This document shows positions 42,840 to 52,588 of a stretch of DNA of 64,000 nucleotides, piece by piece. The translations under genes and the position numbers were made by a program. Where the stretch lies: the NCBI RefSeq assembly GCF_034321785.1, contig NZ_JAXLPB010000006.1:124001-188000 (forward strand). Direction: 5' to 3'. The notes under the pieces are model-generated. The model searched no databases. It was given only the letters and a program-made list of their open reading frames with translations, and had not been told where the DNA came from. The stretch comes from Fulvimarina uroteuthidis (lineage in GTDB: Bacteria > Pseudomonadota > Alphaproteobacteria > Rhizobiales > Rhizobiaceae). Every line of letters starts with the position of its first letter. Within the stretch, counting starts at the first letter, position 1.

Positions 42840-43594
42840 TCGAAGCCCGCAACCTGTCCAAGCATTATGGCCGCACACTTGTGGTGGACGGGGTGAGCCT
42901 CTCGCTTCCCGGCTCCGGACTTACCGCGATCATCGGTCCGAACGGGGCCGGCAAGTCCACCCTCCTGTCGATGCTGGCGCGCCTCCTGCCGATCGACAGC
43001 GGCACCGCGCTGGTGTCGGGCCTCGACGTGGCGCGCGTGCGCGGCGAGGACCTCGCGAAACGGTTGGCGATCCTGCGGCAGGACAACACCCTCGTCTCGC
43101 GCCTGACCGTGCGCGATCTCGTCGGCTTCGGGCGTTTTCCCCATTCGCGCGGCCGGATGACGCCCGACGATCGTCGAAAGGTCGGGGACGCCATCGACTT
43201 CCTTGGGCTCGGCGAGCTGTCGGAGAGGTTTCTCGACGAACTGTCCGGCGGGCAACGCCAGCGCGCCTTTATCGCCATGGTGCTGAGCCAGGATACCGAC
43301 ACGATTCTTCTCGACGAACCGCTGAACAGTCTCGACATGCGCCATGCGGCCGAGATCATGCGCCTGATGCGGCGCGCCGCCGACGATCTCGGCAAGACCA
43401 TCGTCGTCGTTCTCCACGACATCAATTTCGCCGCCGCCTATGCCGACCGTATCGTCGTCATGCGGAACGGGCGGATCGCCTGCGAGGGCGCGACCGAGAA
43501 CGTTATCACCGAGGCGGTGATCTCGGACGCGTTCGGCCTTCCCGTTCTCGTTCGCACCATCGAAGGCCAGCTGACCTGCCTGTTCCGCCGCTGA
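42836..43594 (+). CDS. Siderophore ABC transporter ATP-binding protein
   Basis: A 252-residue ATPase of the FecE/FepC group (YclP/FatE-like). Walker A GPNGAGKSTLLSML (about residues 37-50), Q-loop ILRQDNTLVSRLTV, signature LSGGQRQRAFIA, Walker B DTILLDEPLNSLD and switch VLHDINFAAAYAD are all present. It closes the four-gene operon that starts at 39802. The imported siderophore would then meet the FhuF-like reductase or the esterase in the cytoplasm. Confidence 0.95.
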   Translation: MIEARNLSKHYGRTLVVDGVSLSLPGSGLTAIIGPNGAGKSTLLSMLARLLPIDSGTALVSGLDVARVRGEDLAKRLAILRQDNTLVSRLTVRDLVGFGRFPHSRGRMTPDDRRKVGDAIDFLGLGELSERFLDELSGGQRQRAFIAMVLSQDTDTILLDEPLNSLDMRHAAEIMRLMRRAADDLGKTIVVVLHDINFAAAYADRIVVMRNGRIACEGATENVITEAVISDAFGLPVLVRTIEGQLTCLFRR

Positions 43595-43724
43595 GCGGCG
43601 CCGCGTCCAGGGTCCTTCGGACGCCGGCGGGGGAGAAGCCGAGCCGAGCCCTTGCGGCTCGACCGCCCCAACGGCATGGATGGGGCTCGATACGAGCGAC
43701 AGATGCAGAAATGGCAGATCATCC

Positions 43725-44744
43725 ATGGCAGGCATGCGGAAGCGACAGGATCCGAACGGCGCTTGGCAGGCCGACCTGTTCGATCCGTCCGCCGGTCCGG
43801 GTGGCGGGATCGGGCGGCCGGGCAAGGCGCCGGTGCCGCCGGCGACGGTCGATGCTCGGTCGACCGTTCTCGACGAGGAGGACATGGCGCGGCGGCTGGA
43901 GGCGAGCGGCCGCTACCGGATTCTCCGGCAACTCGTGCCGCGACCGGTGGTCGGCACCGGGGAGGGCGGGGCGACGGGCAGAATCGGTCTTATTCTCGAT
44001 ACCGAGACCACCGGTCTCGATCACCGGAGCGACGAGATCATCGAACTCGGCATGGTGGCCTTCACCTACGACGAGAACGGCATCGGGGACGTGATCGGGG
44101 TGTTTTCGCAAATGCGGCAGCCGTCGGTGCCGATCAGCCTTGAGATCACGGGCCTGACCGGGATCACGGATGCGATGGTCGAGGGGCGGAGCATCGATCC
44201 GGACGCCGTTTCCGCCTTCGTCGCACCCGCCGATCTCGTCATTGCGCACAATGCTCGGTTCGACCGCCCGTTCTGCGAACGCTTGCACGACGCGTTCAAG
44301 GAGAAAGCCTGGGCGTGCTCGGTCGCGGAAGTGGATTGGCAGGCGCTCGGGTTCGAAGGCAGCAAGCTCGTCTATCTGATTGCCCAGTGTGGGCTGTTTC
44401 ACACCGGGCATCGCGCCATCGACGACTGTCACGCGCTGCTCGAAGTGATGGCCGCGCCATCGGCGACGAATGCCGCCGCGCCGTTCGTGCAACTCCTCCG
44501 GTCCTGCGGCAAGGAGCGCTTGCGGATCTATGCGCGGGGCAGCCCGTTCGAGACCAAGGACTGTCTCAAGGCACGCGGCTATGTCTGGAACGATGGAACG
44601 GACGGCAACCCGAAAAGCTGGTGGATCGAGGTCGAGGACGACGCCTTCGACGAGGAGCTTTCGTTCCTGCGCGAGACGATCTACCGTTCGACGACGAAGC
44701 CGGTTGTCCAGCGCCTGAGCGCCTGGGACAGATATCGCGCATAG
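43725..44744 (+). CDS. DEDDh 3'-5' exonuclease (DNA polymerase III epsilon-like)
   Basis: A 339-residue protein with a DnaQ-type exonuclease domain in residues about 85-250. Exo I LILDTETTGLDHRSDEIIEL, Exo II LVIAHNARFDRPFCERL and Exo III HTGHRAIDDCHALLEV carry the four acidic residues and the His of the DEDDh group. A Gly/Pro-rich N-terminal tail and a C-terminal extension (RLRIYARGSPFETKDCLKAR, then GYVWNDGTDGNPKSWWIEVE) flank it. The extension resembles the RNase-H-linked or nuclease-associated C-terminal module of other standalone DnaQ proteins. The start could also be ATG 43734 (ggcagg close by) or 43680. Probably a repair or processing nuclease; not part of the iron operon, since 130 bp separate them. 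Confidence 0.88.
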   Translation: MAGMRKRQDPNGAWQADLFDPSAGPGGGIGRPGKAPVPPATVDARSTVLDEEDMARRLEASGRYRILRQLVPRPVVGTGEGGATGRIGLILDTETTGLDHRSDEIIELGMVAFTYDENGIGDVIGVFSQMRQPSVPISLEITGLTGITDAMVEGRSIDPDAVSAFVAPADLVIAHNARFDRPFCERLHDAFKEKAWACSVAEVDWQALGFEGSKLVYLIAQCGLFHTGHRAIDDCHALLEVMAAPSATNAAAPFVQLLRSCGKERLRIYARGSPFETKDCLKARGYVWNDGTDGNPKSWWIEVEDDAFDEELSFLRETIYRSTTKPVVQRLSAWDRYRA

Positions 44745-44892
44745 GGCCGCCTCGTCGGACCCGCGCCGGTTTTCCGCGCCGGACTGCGATGCCGGGCGCC
44801 GGGCGCAATTTTAACGCGCAGTGGAGGGTTACCGAGGAGACCGGGTTCGGGTTAGAAGAGAACGGTCCGCAAGCTCGAACAGACCAGAACGG

Positions 44893-45369
44893 ATGGGATT
44901 GACCGTGATCGAGAGAATTGTCGGAACACTCATGCTCTCGGGGCTTCTGTCGGGATGCGCCGGGCCGCAGGGCTTCGGGTCGATGACGATGCCAACGAAC
45001 CCGTTTCCCAAAATGGCCGACGTCGTCGATGCGATGACGAGCACCGGCGGCGAACGGTTCGAGAAGACAGTTCCCGCCGATCTGACGATCGAACAGGACG
45101 GGTCGGTTCGTCGCGCGGTTCTCGCGGGGTTCGGTCCGAATTGGCGCATGACCATTCTGGGCATGGACACCGGGCGGCGAGTGGACGGAACGCTGGTCAG
45201 CTGCGGCTTCTACAACGCCTATCGATCGGATGGCGGGGCGAAACGCAGCGGTATCTTCCGCACCGAAACCGATCCGGCCGAGGGCACGACCGTGCTGCGG
45301 GAGGCGGCCCATTCCGGCAGTGACCGGTTCGTCGCGTTTTCCAACTGTCAGGCGCTCGGCCTGCTTTGA
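44893..45369 (+). CDS. Putative lipoprotein of unknown function
   Basis: A 158-residue protein with a lipobox GLLSGCAG (Cys about residue 22), so probably a lipid-anchored envelope protein. The rest is a small mixed alpha/beta part with two more Cys (VSCGFYNAYRSDG and FVAFSNCQALGLL) that could form a disulfide in the periplasm. ATG 44893 is the nearest start to the hydrophobic segment; an upstream in-frame ATG at 44821 would put many Arg before it. No family is recognised. It stands alone on the plus strand between the exonuclease and the convergent DUF2126 gene. Confidence 0.65.
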   Translation: MGLTVIERIVGTLMLSGLLSGCAGPQGFGSMTMPTNPFPKMADVVDAMTSTGGERFEKTVPADLTIEQDGSVRRAVLAGFGPNWRMTILGMDTGRRVDGTLVSCGFYNAYRSDGGAKRSGIFRTETDPAEGTTVLREAAHSGSDRFVAFSNCQALGLL

Positions 45370-45588
45370 ATCAGCGCCGCCGCGATCCCGGATCGTCGCG
45401 TTCGATCGCCTGCGGCGACCGAACGGGCGCCTTGCCCGGACGGCGTTCGCGCATCCGATGGCAAGGACCTGTGGCCGCACCGGGTCTCGGCAGCTCGTTC
45501 GCCCTGTCCCCGCGCCGACGGCGGGAACGCGCGAACAGGTCGAACCCCCGGAGCCGGCCTGGCACGCGGCGGACAGGACGAATTCGCC

Positions 45589-48500
45589 CTAGATGACCGA
45601 CAAGCCTGCCGGACGCCTCAGATCGAGCGTCATCGGGAAGGACGGATCGGCGGTCTCGCGGACCGGTTCGTAGTGACCCGCCGTGTGGCCGAACGGTTCG
45701 AAGCGGGCCAGGCGTCGGGCCTCGGCTTCATAGGAGTTGATCGGGAACGTATCGTAGTTGCGACCGCCGGGATGCGCCACATGATAGACGCAGCCGCCGA
45801 GCGAACGCCTCGACCAGCGATCGTAGATATCGAATCTGAGCGGCGCGTGCACCGGGATCGTCGGATGCAGGCCGGAGGGTGGCTGCCACGCCTTGAACCG
45901 GACGCCCGCGACGGCCGCCATGCCGGTGCCGGTCGGGGTCATCGGCACCTCGCGCCCGTTGCACGTCACGATGTGGCGCGCCTTGTCGAAGTTCGACAGC
46001 TTCACCTGCAGCCGCTCGACCGAGGAATCGACGAAGCGCACGGTTCCGCCGATCGCGCCGGTCTCGCCCATCACGTGCCACGGCTCGAGCGCCTGGCGCA
46101 GTTCCAGTTCGATGCCCTCGCGCTCGATCTTGCCGCAGAAGGGGAACCGGAACTCGGCCTGCGCCTCGAACCATTCCGGCCGCATCGGATAGCCCGAGCG
46201 GGTGAGATCGGCGAGCACGTCCGTGAAATCCTGCCAGACGAATTCGGGAAGCATGAACCGGTCGTGAAGATTGGTGCCCCAGCGCACGAACTTGCCTTGC
46301 TGCGGCTCCTTCCAGAACTTTGCGATCAATGCGCGGATCAGAAGCTGCTGGGCGAGCGACATGCGCGGTTCGGGTGGCATTTCGAAACCGCGGAACTCGA
46401 CGAGGCCGAGACGGCCCGTCGGGCCATCCGGCGAATAGAGCTTGTCGATGCAGATCTCGGCCCTGTGCGTATTGCCGGTCACGTCGATGAGCAGGTTGCG
46501 GAACAGCCGATCGACGAGCCAGGGCGGCGTCGAGGACGCATCCTGCGTCACCTGCGCCATGGCGATTTCCAGCTCGTAGAGCTGGTCGTGGCGGCCTTCG
46601 TCGATGCGCGGCGCCTGGCTCGTCGGACCGATGAACAGACCCGAGAACAGATAGGACAGGGAGGGATGGCGCTGCCAGAACAGAACGAGCGATTTCAGGA
46701 GGTCCGGGCGGCGCAGGAAAGGCGAATCGAGCGGAGTCGCGCCGCCGACCACTACATGGTTGCCGCCGCCCGTGCCGGCATGCTTGCCGTCCACCATGAA
46801 CTTGTCGGTGCCCAGGCGCGACTGGCGCGCATCCTCGTAGACGCCCTGCGTGATCGCCTGGGCTTCTTCCCAGTCCTTTGCCGGATGGACGTTCACCTCG
46901 ATGACGCCCGGATCGGGCGCGACGCGGATGACATTGACCCTTGGATCGTGCGGAGGGGCGTAGCCCTCGATCTGCACCGGATAGTCGAGGTCGCGTGCCG
47001 CGTCCTCGATGGCACCGAGAAGATCGAGATAGGCCTCCATCAGCTCGAGCGGCGGCATGAACACGCACAGCTTGCCGTCGCGCGGCTCGACCGAGAGCGC
47101 GGTGCGCACGAAGCTCTGGATCTCGGCGTTCTCGGGCGCAACGGCCGTGAACGTCGTTCCAGAAGGTGCGCTCGATCCGTCCGGCCGGGCGCTCAGCGGC
47201 GGCAGGGGGGGCACTGCGCGCCGGGACTGGCCGACCGTATCGGCTGTGTCGGAATCCGGGTTGTGGGTCTGCCGTTCCGTGCGCCCGCGCTGTCCGCGGT
47301 TCTGAGGCGAAAGCGGGGGAAAGGGCTGGGTCGGATCGGCCGGGTGGCTGTAGGGATAGTCCGCGGACGACAGGTGAGGCAACGAGGCGAGGGGGAGACG
47401 ATAGCCGAGCGCGGAGTCGCCCGGCGTCAAAAACAGATGCTTGCGCCGCGTCTTCCAGCGCTCCGACATCCAGCGCACCTTGCTCGACCGCGTCTGCCAC
47501 GCCTGGACGGGAAGGACATGGCCCGTCGGCTTGGACAGGCCATGCTCGAAGACCTTGGCAAGGCGCGCGCGCTCCTCGCGGTCCTCGAGCTTGGAATCGG
47601 TCGGCTCGACATTGTCCGGCAGGCCCTGCTCGCGCGCGATCCAGAAGGATGCGTCCTCGAAGGCCGGCATCACGTTTTCGGTGTCGATGGTCAACGCCTT
47701 CGCCACCGCCTTGGTGAACGCCTCGGATTCCTCGGGCCCGACTTCAGCGTCGGTCTTCTCGCGCGCGACGAGCTTTGAATCCTGCCAGATCGGAACCCCG
47801 TCCTTGCGCCAGTAGAGCGAAAACGTCCAGCGCGGCAGGGTCTCGCCGGGATACCATTTGCCCTGTCCGTAGTGCAGGAAGCCGCCGGGCGCGAACCGGT
47901 CGCGCAGGCGCCGGATGAGATCGTCGGCAAGGCCGCGCTTCATCGGTCCGGTCGCATCGGAATTCCACTCGCCGCCTTCGAAATCGTCGATCGAAACGAA
48001 TGTCGGCTCGCCACCCATGGTGAGGCGCACATCGTTCGCCTGAAGCTCCGCGTCGACCGCCTTGCCGAGATCGTCGAGCGCGTGCCAGCTCTCGTCGGAG
48101 AACGGATAGGTCACGCGCGGCCGCTCGGCGATGCGTCCCACCGTCATGTCGAAATCGAACTCGACTTCGGCAAATCCGACGAGGCCGGAGATCGGCGCGG
48201 CGGAGCGATAGTGCGGCGTCGCCGCCAGGGGAATATGGCTCTCGCCGGTCAGAAGCCCGGACGTCGGGTCGAGACCGATCCAGCCCGCGCCCGGAATGAA
48301 GACCTCGCCCCATGCGTGCAGATCGGTGAAGTCCTTGTCGGTTCCGGCGGGACCTTCGAGCGCGACGACGTCCGGCTTCAGCTGGATCAGGTAGCCCGAC
48401 ACGAAGCGTGCGGCGATGCCGAGATGGCGCAGCGTGTTGACGAGAAGCCAGGACGAGTCGCGGCAGGAGCCGGAATTCTTCGTCAGCGTCTCGTCGGGCG

Positions 48501-49005
48501 TCTGCACGCCGGGCTCCATCCGCACGAGATAGTCGACGCGCTGCTCGATCTTGTGATTGAGACCGACGAGGAAGTCGATCGTGCGCTGTCCGGGCGTCAG
48601 ATCGATCTCGTCGAGAAACGCCTGGAACGTCTCGCCGGCCGGCTCGGGATCGAGGTAGGATTCGAGTTCCTTCTTCACCTCCTCCGAATAGGTGAAGGGA
48701 AAGGATTCCGCTTCTTCTTCGATGAAGAAGTCGAACGGATTGTAGACGGTCATGTCCGCGAGCAGATCGACCTCGATCTTGAACTCGGTCACCGGCTCCG
48801 GAAAGACGAAACGCGCCAGGAAGTTGCCGAACGGGTCCTGGTGCCAGTTGACGAAATGCTCTGCCGGCGAAACCCGAAGCGAATAGGACGGAACCCGCGT
48901 GCGCGAATGGGGCGCGGGACGCAAGCGGATCACCTGCGGGCCAACGATCACCGGTCGGTCATATTTGTAGTGGGTGAGGTGGCGAAGGCTTGCGAGAATT
49001 GACAT
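45589..49005 (-). CDS. Transglutaminase-like domain fused to DUF2126 (putative amidoligase)
   Basis: A 1138-residue two-part protein. Residues about 1-290 are a bacterial transglutaminase-like/peptidase domain with the triad in NSGSCRDSSWLL (Cys, about residue 180), DLHAWGEVFIPGAGW (His, about 228) and GLDPTSGLLTGE (Asp, about 246). Residues about 300-1138 are DUF2126, described as a glutamine-synthetase-like putative amidoligase (ATP-dependent amide-bond former), with DVRLTMGGEPTFVSIDDFEG at its start. A low-complexity Pro/Arg/Ser stretch (about 600-660) lies in its middle. The ATG at 49005 is the first family-like start (MSILASLRHLTHYKYDRPV). In many bacteria this fusion is encoded near alpha-E and ATP-grasp genes; here only a zinc metallopeptidase lies divergently next to it. 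Confidence 0.9.
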   Translation of the reverse strand: MSILASLRHLTHYKYDRPVIVGPQVIRLRPAPHSRTRVPSYSLRVSPAEHFVNWHQDPFGNFLARFVFPEPVTEFKIEVDLLADMTVYNPFDFFIEEEAESFPFTYSEEVKKELESYLDPEPAGETFQAFLDEIDLTPGQRTIDFLVGLNHKIEQRVDYLVRMEPGVQTPDETLTKNSGSCRDSSWLLVNTLRHLGIAARFVSGYLIQLKPDVVALEGPAGTDKDFTDLHAWGEVFIPGAGWIGLDPTSGLLTGESHIPLAATPHYRSAAPISGLVGFAEVEFDFDMTVGRIAERPRVTYPFSDESWHALDDLGKAVDAELQANDVRLTMGGEPTFVSIDDFEGGEWNSDATGPMKRGLADDLIRRLRDRFAPGGFLHYGQGKWYPGETLPRWTFSLYWRKDGVPIWQDSKLVAREKTDAEVGPEESEAFTKAVAKALTIDTENVMPAFEDASFWIAREQGLPDNVEPTDSKLEDREERARLAKVFEHGLSKPTGHVLPVQAWQTRSSKVRWMSERWKTRRKHLFLTPGDSALGYRLPLASLPHLSSADYPYSHPADPTQPFPPLSPQNRGQRGRTERQTHNPDSDTADTVGQSRRAVPPLPPLSARPDGSSAPSGTTFTAVAPENAEIQSFVRTALSVEPRDGKLCVFMPPLELMEAYLDLLGAIEDAARDLDYPVQIEGYAPPHDPRVNVIRVAPDPGVIEVNVHPAKDWEEAQAITQGVYEDARQSRLGTDKFMVDGKHAGTGGGNHVVVGGATPLDSPFLRRPDLLKSLVLFWQRHPSLSYLFSGLFIGPTSQAPRIDEGRHDQLYELEIAMAQVTQDASSTPPWLVDRLFRNLLIDVTGNTHRAEICIDKLYSPDGPTGRLGLVEFRGFEMPPEPRMSLAQQLLIRALIAKFWKEPQQGKFVRWGTNLHDRFMLPEFVWQDFTDVLADLTRSGYPMRPEWFEAQAEFRFPFCGKIEREGIELELRQALEPWHVMGETGAIGGTVRFVDSSVERLQVKLSNFDKARHIVTCNGREVPMTPTGTGMAAVAGVRFKAWQPPSGLHPTIPVHAPLRFDIYDRWSRRSLGGCVYHVAHPGGRNYDTFPINSYEAEARRLARFEPFGHTAGHYEPVRETADPSFPMTLDLRRPAGLSVI

Positions 49006-49206
49006 GGCAACTTTCTGATCGTGCGGGCGGTCGTCCAGCCGAAGGTTAAACCTTTCGTGCATCGCGACAAGGGGCAGGTCCGCATGGCTTTTCCGCGAAA
49101 CCGCACAATCTGTCGGCACGACGCGATGCCATCGGGAACGATGAAGCCTATCTTGCAGTTAAACGCGCTCGGACGTGCTCCCCCACCGTGTCCCAAGGAC
49201 CTGAGA

Positions 49207-50286
49207 ATGAAACTGTTTTCCTGCCCATCCTGTAATCAGGTCGTTTTCTTCGAAAACGTCGTCTGCGAGAAATGCGGCCATTCGCTCGGCTACGCCGCCA
49301 ATTCCGACGAGATGATCTCGCTCGATCCCGATCACGGGATATGGAAGGCGGCCGGCACCAACGGTGCGGGTAAGAGCTGGAAATATTGCGACAATTACCA
49401 GTATGGCGTCTGCAACTGGTTGGTCGATGGCGAAAGCCCGAACAAATATTGCAAGGCCTGCGCGCACAATGTCACCGTGCCGGACACCTCCAACCCGGAA
49501 AACGTCCGCCTCTGGGGCCAGATGGAAATCGCCAAGCGCCGCCTGTTCTATGCGATCGAACGTCTCGGGCTGCCTCTCGTCACCCGCGACGAGCACGAAG
49601 AGGGCCTCGGTTTCGACTTCCTTGCCGAGGACGACAGCGTCAAGGGGAACGTGATGACCGGCCACGATCTCGGTCTGATCACCATCGCGCTGGCCGAAGC
49701 CGACGATGCGGAGCGCGTGAAGCGGCGCGAATCCATGGGCGAGCCCTACCGCACGCTGCTCGGGCATTTTCGGCATGAAGTCGGCCACTGGTACTGGGAT
49801 CGCATCGTTCGCGACGGCAATCCCGGCGCCCTCGAGGCCTGCCGCGCCGTATTCGGCGACGACACCGAGGATTACGGCGAAGCGCTGAAGCGTCATTACG
49901 AGAACGGGCCGAAACCGAACTGGCAGGACGAATATGTCTCGTCCTATGCCGGCGCCCATGCCTGGGAGGATTTCGCCGAGACCTGGGCGCACTATCTCCA
50001 CATCGTCGATACGTTGGAAGTCGGCCACAGTTTCGGCGTCGTCGTCGACCCGCGGGTCGCCGACCAGGGGCTCCTGACGACCCGGATCGACTTCGATCCC
50101 TATGCGCGGGAGACAAGCATCGAGCAACTGACCGATGCCTGGTTTCCGCTGTCGGCTTCCCTGAACTCATTCAATCGCGCCATGGGACACAACGATCTCT
50201 ACCCGTTCGTCCTTTCGCCTGCCGTTGTCGCCAAGCTCGGCTTCATGCACGATCTCGTCAGGAGGCGTGCCGGCCAGGCCGGCTAG
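49207..50286 (+). CDS. Putative zinc-binding metallopeptidase with N-terminal zinc ribbon
   Basis: A 359-residue protein. The N-terminus has two CxxC pairs (MKLFSCPSCNQVV and VCEKCGHSLGY), a zinc ribbon, and a further Cys cluster (YCDNYQYGVCNW...YCKACAHN). The middle holds a metallopeptidase motif FRHEVGHWYWDRIV (HExxH, about residues 190-203) and, later, a Glu/Asp-rich helix AWEDFAETWAHYLHI that may give the third ligand. The ATG at 49207 has aagga upstream. It is divergent from the DUF2126 gene, 201 bp away; this pairing is known from surveys of predicted amidoligase/peptide-tagging systems, and the peptidase may reverse or mature such a modification. No substrate is known. Confidence 0.86.
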   Translation: MKLFSCPSCNQVVFFENVVCEKCGHSLGYAANSDEMISLDPDHGIWKAAGTNGAGKSWKYCDNYQYGVCNWLVDGESPNKYCKACAHNVTVPDTSNPENVRLWGQMEIAKRRLFYAIERLGLPLVTRDEHEEGLGFDFLAEDDSVKGNVMTGHDLGLITIALAEADDAERVKRRESMGEPYRTLLGHFRHEVGHWYWDRIVRDGNPGALEACRAVFGDDTEDYGEALKRHYENGPKPNWQDEYVSSYAGAHAWEDFAETWAHYLHIVDTLEVGHSFGVVVDPRVADQGLLTTRIDFDPYARETSIEQLTDAWFPLSASLNSFNRAMGHNDLYPFVLSPAVVAKLGFMHDLVRRRAGQAG

Positions 50287-50701
50287 GCCGTCGCGTCGCT
50301 CAGGGACGTGGATCCCGGGATCGCCGGATCGTCCGACGCCTTACGATGACATCGGTGGTGTCCGAGCGGAGAGGCGTGATCGGCCCGACGATGCGGGAGC
50401 TTAAGGCTGGCGACCGCATGGCGATGTCGGGCGCTTCCCGGCTGGCGTGCGTCCGGCCCACCCTGGCCGGACCTGTCCCCGCCAGCGCCGCGTGCGGTCG
50501 TCAGGGCATTCGGCGCGCGGCCGTCAACAGCATGCATCGCCGAGGCGCGATAAAAATCATCCAGCTTCGGACTGGAACTCGTTCGCCATGTGTTCACTTA
50601 CTTCGACAGGCGGGGGCGTCCGTTGCGATGCCGCCGGATTGCAACATCGACAAGGCTCGTCCGCGCCGAAACGCCGGGCCGAGAAGGGCATGCGTAGACC
50701 G
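50287..50701. other. Intergenic before the trehalose operon, no gene seen
   Basis: 415 bp between the metallopeptidase gene and treZ, both plus strand. No terminator with a T-run and no reading frame with features are visible. The last 20 bases carry gagaaggg, the probable treZ ribosome-binding site. Confidence 0.5.
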
Positions 50702-52588
50702 ATGACTGCCATGAATGACGGATTTACCTTCGATACCGCATGGGGACCGAAACTGACCGGCGAGGGCGCGGAATTCCGGCTCTGGGCGCCCTCCGCCCCG
50801 TCGCTCGAGCTCGCGATCGGAGATGCCGGCGGCAAGCCCGTCGACTTCCTTCCCATGGAGAAGGACGATGCCGGCTGGTGGCGCCTGTCGACAGGCAGGG
50901 TCGGCGTCGGCGGTGCCTACGGATTTCGCCTCGACAATGGCATGGTGGTGCCGGATCCGGCCTCGCGAAGGCAGTTCGGTGACGTCCATTCGCTTTCGAT
51001 CCTGACCGATCCGAAATCCTATCGGTGGACGACGCCGGAATGGAACGGCCGGCCTTGGGAAGAGACCGTCTTCTACGAATTGCACACCGGGACGTTTTCG
51101 GATGATGGCACGTTCGCCGGCATCGAGGGCAAGCTCGATTTCCTCAAATCGGTCGGCGTGACGACGATCGAGATCCTGCCCGTCGCTCAGTTCATGGGTC
51201 GGCGGGGCTGGGGCTATGACGGCGTGCTGCTCTACTGCGCGCACGAGGCCTATGGCGGTGACGAAGGTCTGAAGCGGTTGATAGACGCGGCGCACTCGCG
51301 CGGTCTCAGCGTGTTTCTCGACGTCGTCTACAATCATTTCGGACCGGACGGGAACTATATCGGCGCCTATGCGCCCGAATTCTTCCACGAGGAGATCAGC
51401 ACGCCCTGGGGGCCGGCGATCGCCTATGACGAAGAACCCGTTCGACAGTTCATGATCGAGAACGCGCTCTACTGGCTAGGGGAATTCCGCTTCGACGGAT
51501 TGCGGCTCGACGCGATCGACTCGATCAAGGACACCACCGAAACGCCGCTCGTCGAGGAACTCGCACGCGCCGTGCGCAAGACGTTCCCCGGCCGCCATGT
51601 CCATTTGACGAGCGAGGACGACCGGAACATCGTCTGGCATATCGAACGCGGCGACAACGGTCAGCCGAAGCTGATCTCGGGCGAATGGAACGACGATTTC
51701 CACCATACGATCCACGTTCTGGCGACCCACGAGAAGGAGGCCTATTACGCCGACTATACGCGCAAGAGCGTCTCGCAGCTTGCCAAGTCGCTGGCGACCG
51801 GCTTCGTCTACCAGGACGACTTCTCCCCGGTGCGCGACAAGAAGATCGGCCATGCGTCCGACGAACTCCCGCCGACGGCCTTCGTCAACTTCATCCAGAA
51901 TCACGACCAGATAGGCAACCGCGCGTTCGGCGAACGGCTGACGGACCTGGCTTCGCGGCGCATCGTGGAATGTGCGCAGGCGATCCTTCTTCTGTCGCCC
52001 CAGATCCCGCTGCTGTTCATGGGCGAAGAGTGGGGAGAGACCCATCCCTTCTGTTTCTTCACCGATTTCCACGGCGAACTCGGCGATGCGGTGCGCGAGG
52101 GACGGCGCGCCGAATTCGCAAAGTTCACGGCATTCCATGCGGCCGACACCCGCGAACTGATCCCCGACCCGAACTCCCCGACGACCTTCGCGGCCTCAAA
52201 GCTCGACTGGTCCGTCCTGGAGCGTCCGAACCGCCGCGTGCGGCTGGAACAGGTGAAACGACTTCTGAAGATCCGGCATGAGAAGATCGTGCCGTTGCTC
52301 AAGCATATTCCCAAGCGGAGCGGCTCCTACTACACCTCGCCCGAAACGCTCGCCTTTGCCGTGGCGTGGACGCTTCAGGACGGCAAGGTCCTTCACCTGT
52401 TCGCCAATCTCAGCGACGATCCCTGGCCGATGCCGAACGCCCTGACCAAGGCGGACCTCACCTCCGGCGAACTCGTTCATTCCTATCCGTCCGATGCGGA
52501 CGAAATGCTCGCGACAGGGACGCTGCCGGCGTCTTCGGTCGTCTTCCGCCTGTCCGACCAGTTCCTGATTTCCGGAGTTGCATCTTGA
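50702..52588 (+). CDS. treZ: Malto-oligosyltrehalose trehalohydrolase
   Basis: A 628-residue GH13 enzyme that cuts trehalose off maltooligosyl trehalose. An N-terminal CBM48-like part (FRLWAPSAPSLELAIGD) precedes the barrel with DVVYNHFGPDGNYIGAYAP, FRFDGLRLDAIDSIKD (nucleophile Asp), SEDDRNIVW, and NFIQNHDQIGNRAFGER, which are TreZ-specific in detail. ATG 50702 is taken as start; ATG 50690 (too close to the ribosome-binding site) and 50711 are alternatives. Its last bases overlap the malQ TTG start (TTGA). Together with treY it forms the TreY/TreZ route from glycogen or maltodextrin to trehalose, used in osmotic and desiccation protection. Confidence 0.96.
   Translation: MTAMNDGFTFDTAWGPKLTGEGAEFRLWAPSAPSLELAIGDAGGKPVDFLPMEKDDAGWWRLSTGRVGVGGAYGFRLDNGMVVPDPASRRQFGDVHSLSILTDPKSYRWTTPEWNGRPWEETVFYELHTGTFSDDGTFAGIEGKLDFLKSVGVTTIEILPVAQFMGRRGWGYDGVLLYCAHEAYGGDEGLKRLIDAAHSRGLSVFLDVVYNHFGPDGNYIGAYAPEFFHEEISTPWGPAIAYDEEPVRQFMIENALYWLGEFRFDGLRLDAIDSIKDTTETPLVEELARAVRKTFPGRHVHLTSEDDRNIVWHIERGDNGQPKLISGEWNDDFHHTIHVLATHEKEAYYADYTRKSVSQLAKSLATGFVYQDDFSPVRDKKIGHASDELPPTAFVNFIQNHDQIGNRAFGERLTDLASRRIVECAQAILLLSPQIPLLFMGEEWGETHPFCFFTDFHGELGDAVREGRRAEFAKFTAFHAADTRELIPDPNSPTTFAASKLDWSVLERPNRRVRLEQVKRLLKIRHEKIVPLLKHIPKRSGSYYTSPETLAFAVAWTLQDGKVLHLFANLSDDPWPMPNALTKADLTSGELVHSYPSDADEMLATGTLPASSVVFRLSDQFLISGVAS
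52574..52577 (+). promoter_or_regulatory. Ribosome-binding site deciding the TTG start of malQ
   Basis: GGAG lies 7 bases before the TTG at 52585, inside the last codons of treZ. There is no ATG nearby in the malQ frame, so it supports TTG as the start. Confidence 0.6.

Noticed and set aside
45673..47778. Plus-strand open frame of 701 codons opposite the DUF2126 gene
   Set aside because: Antisense shadow with Arg/Ala/Glu bias; the minus-strand gene has full domain support.
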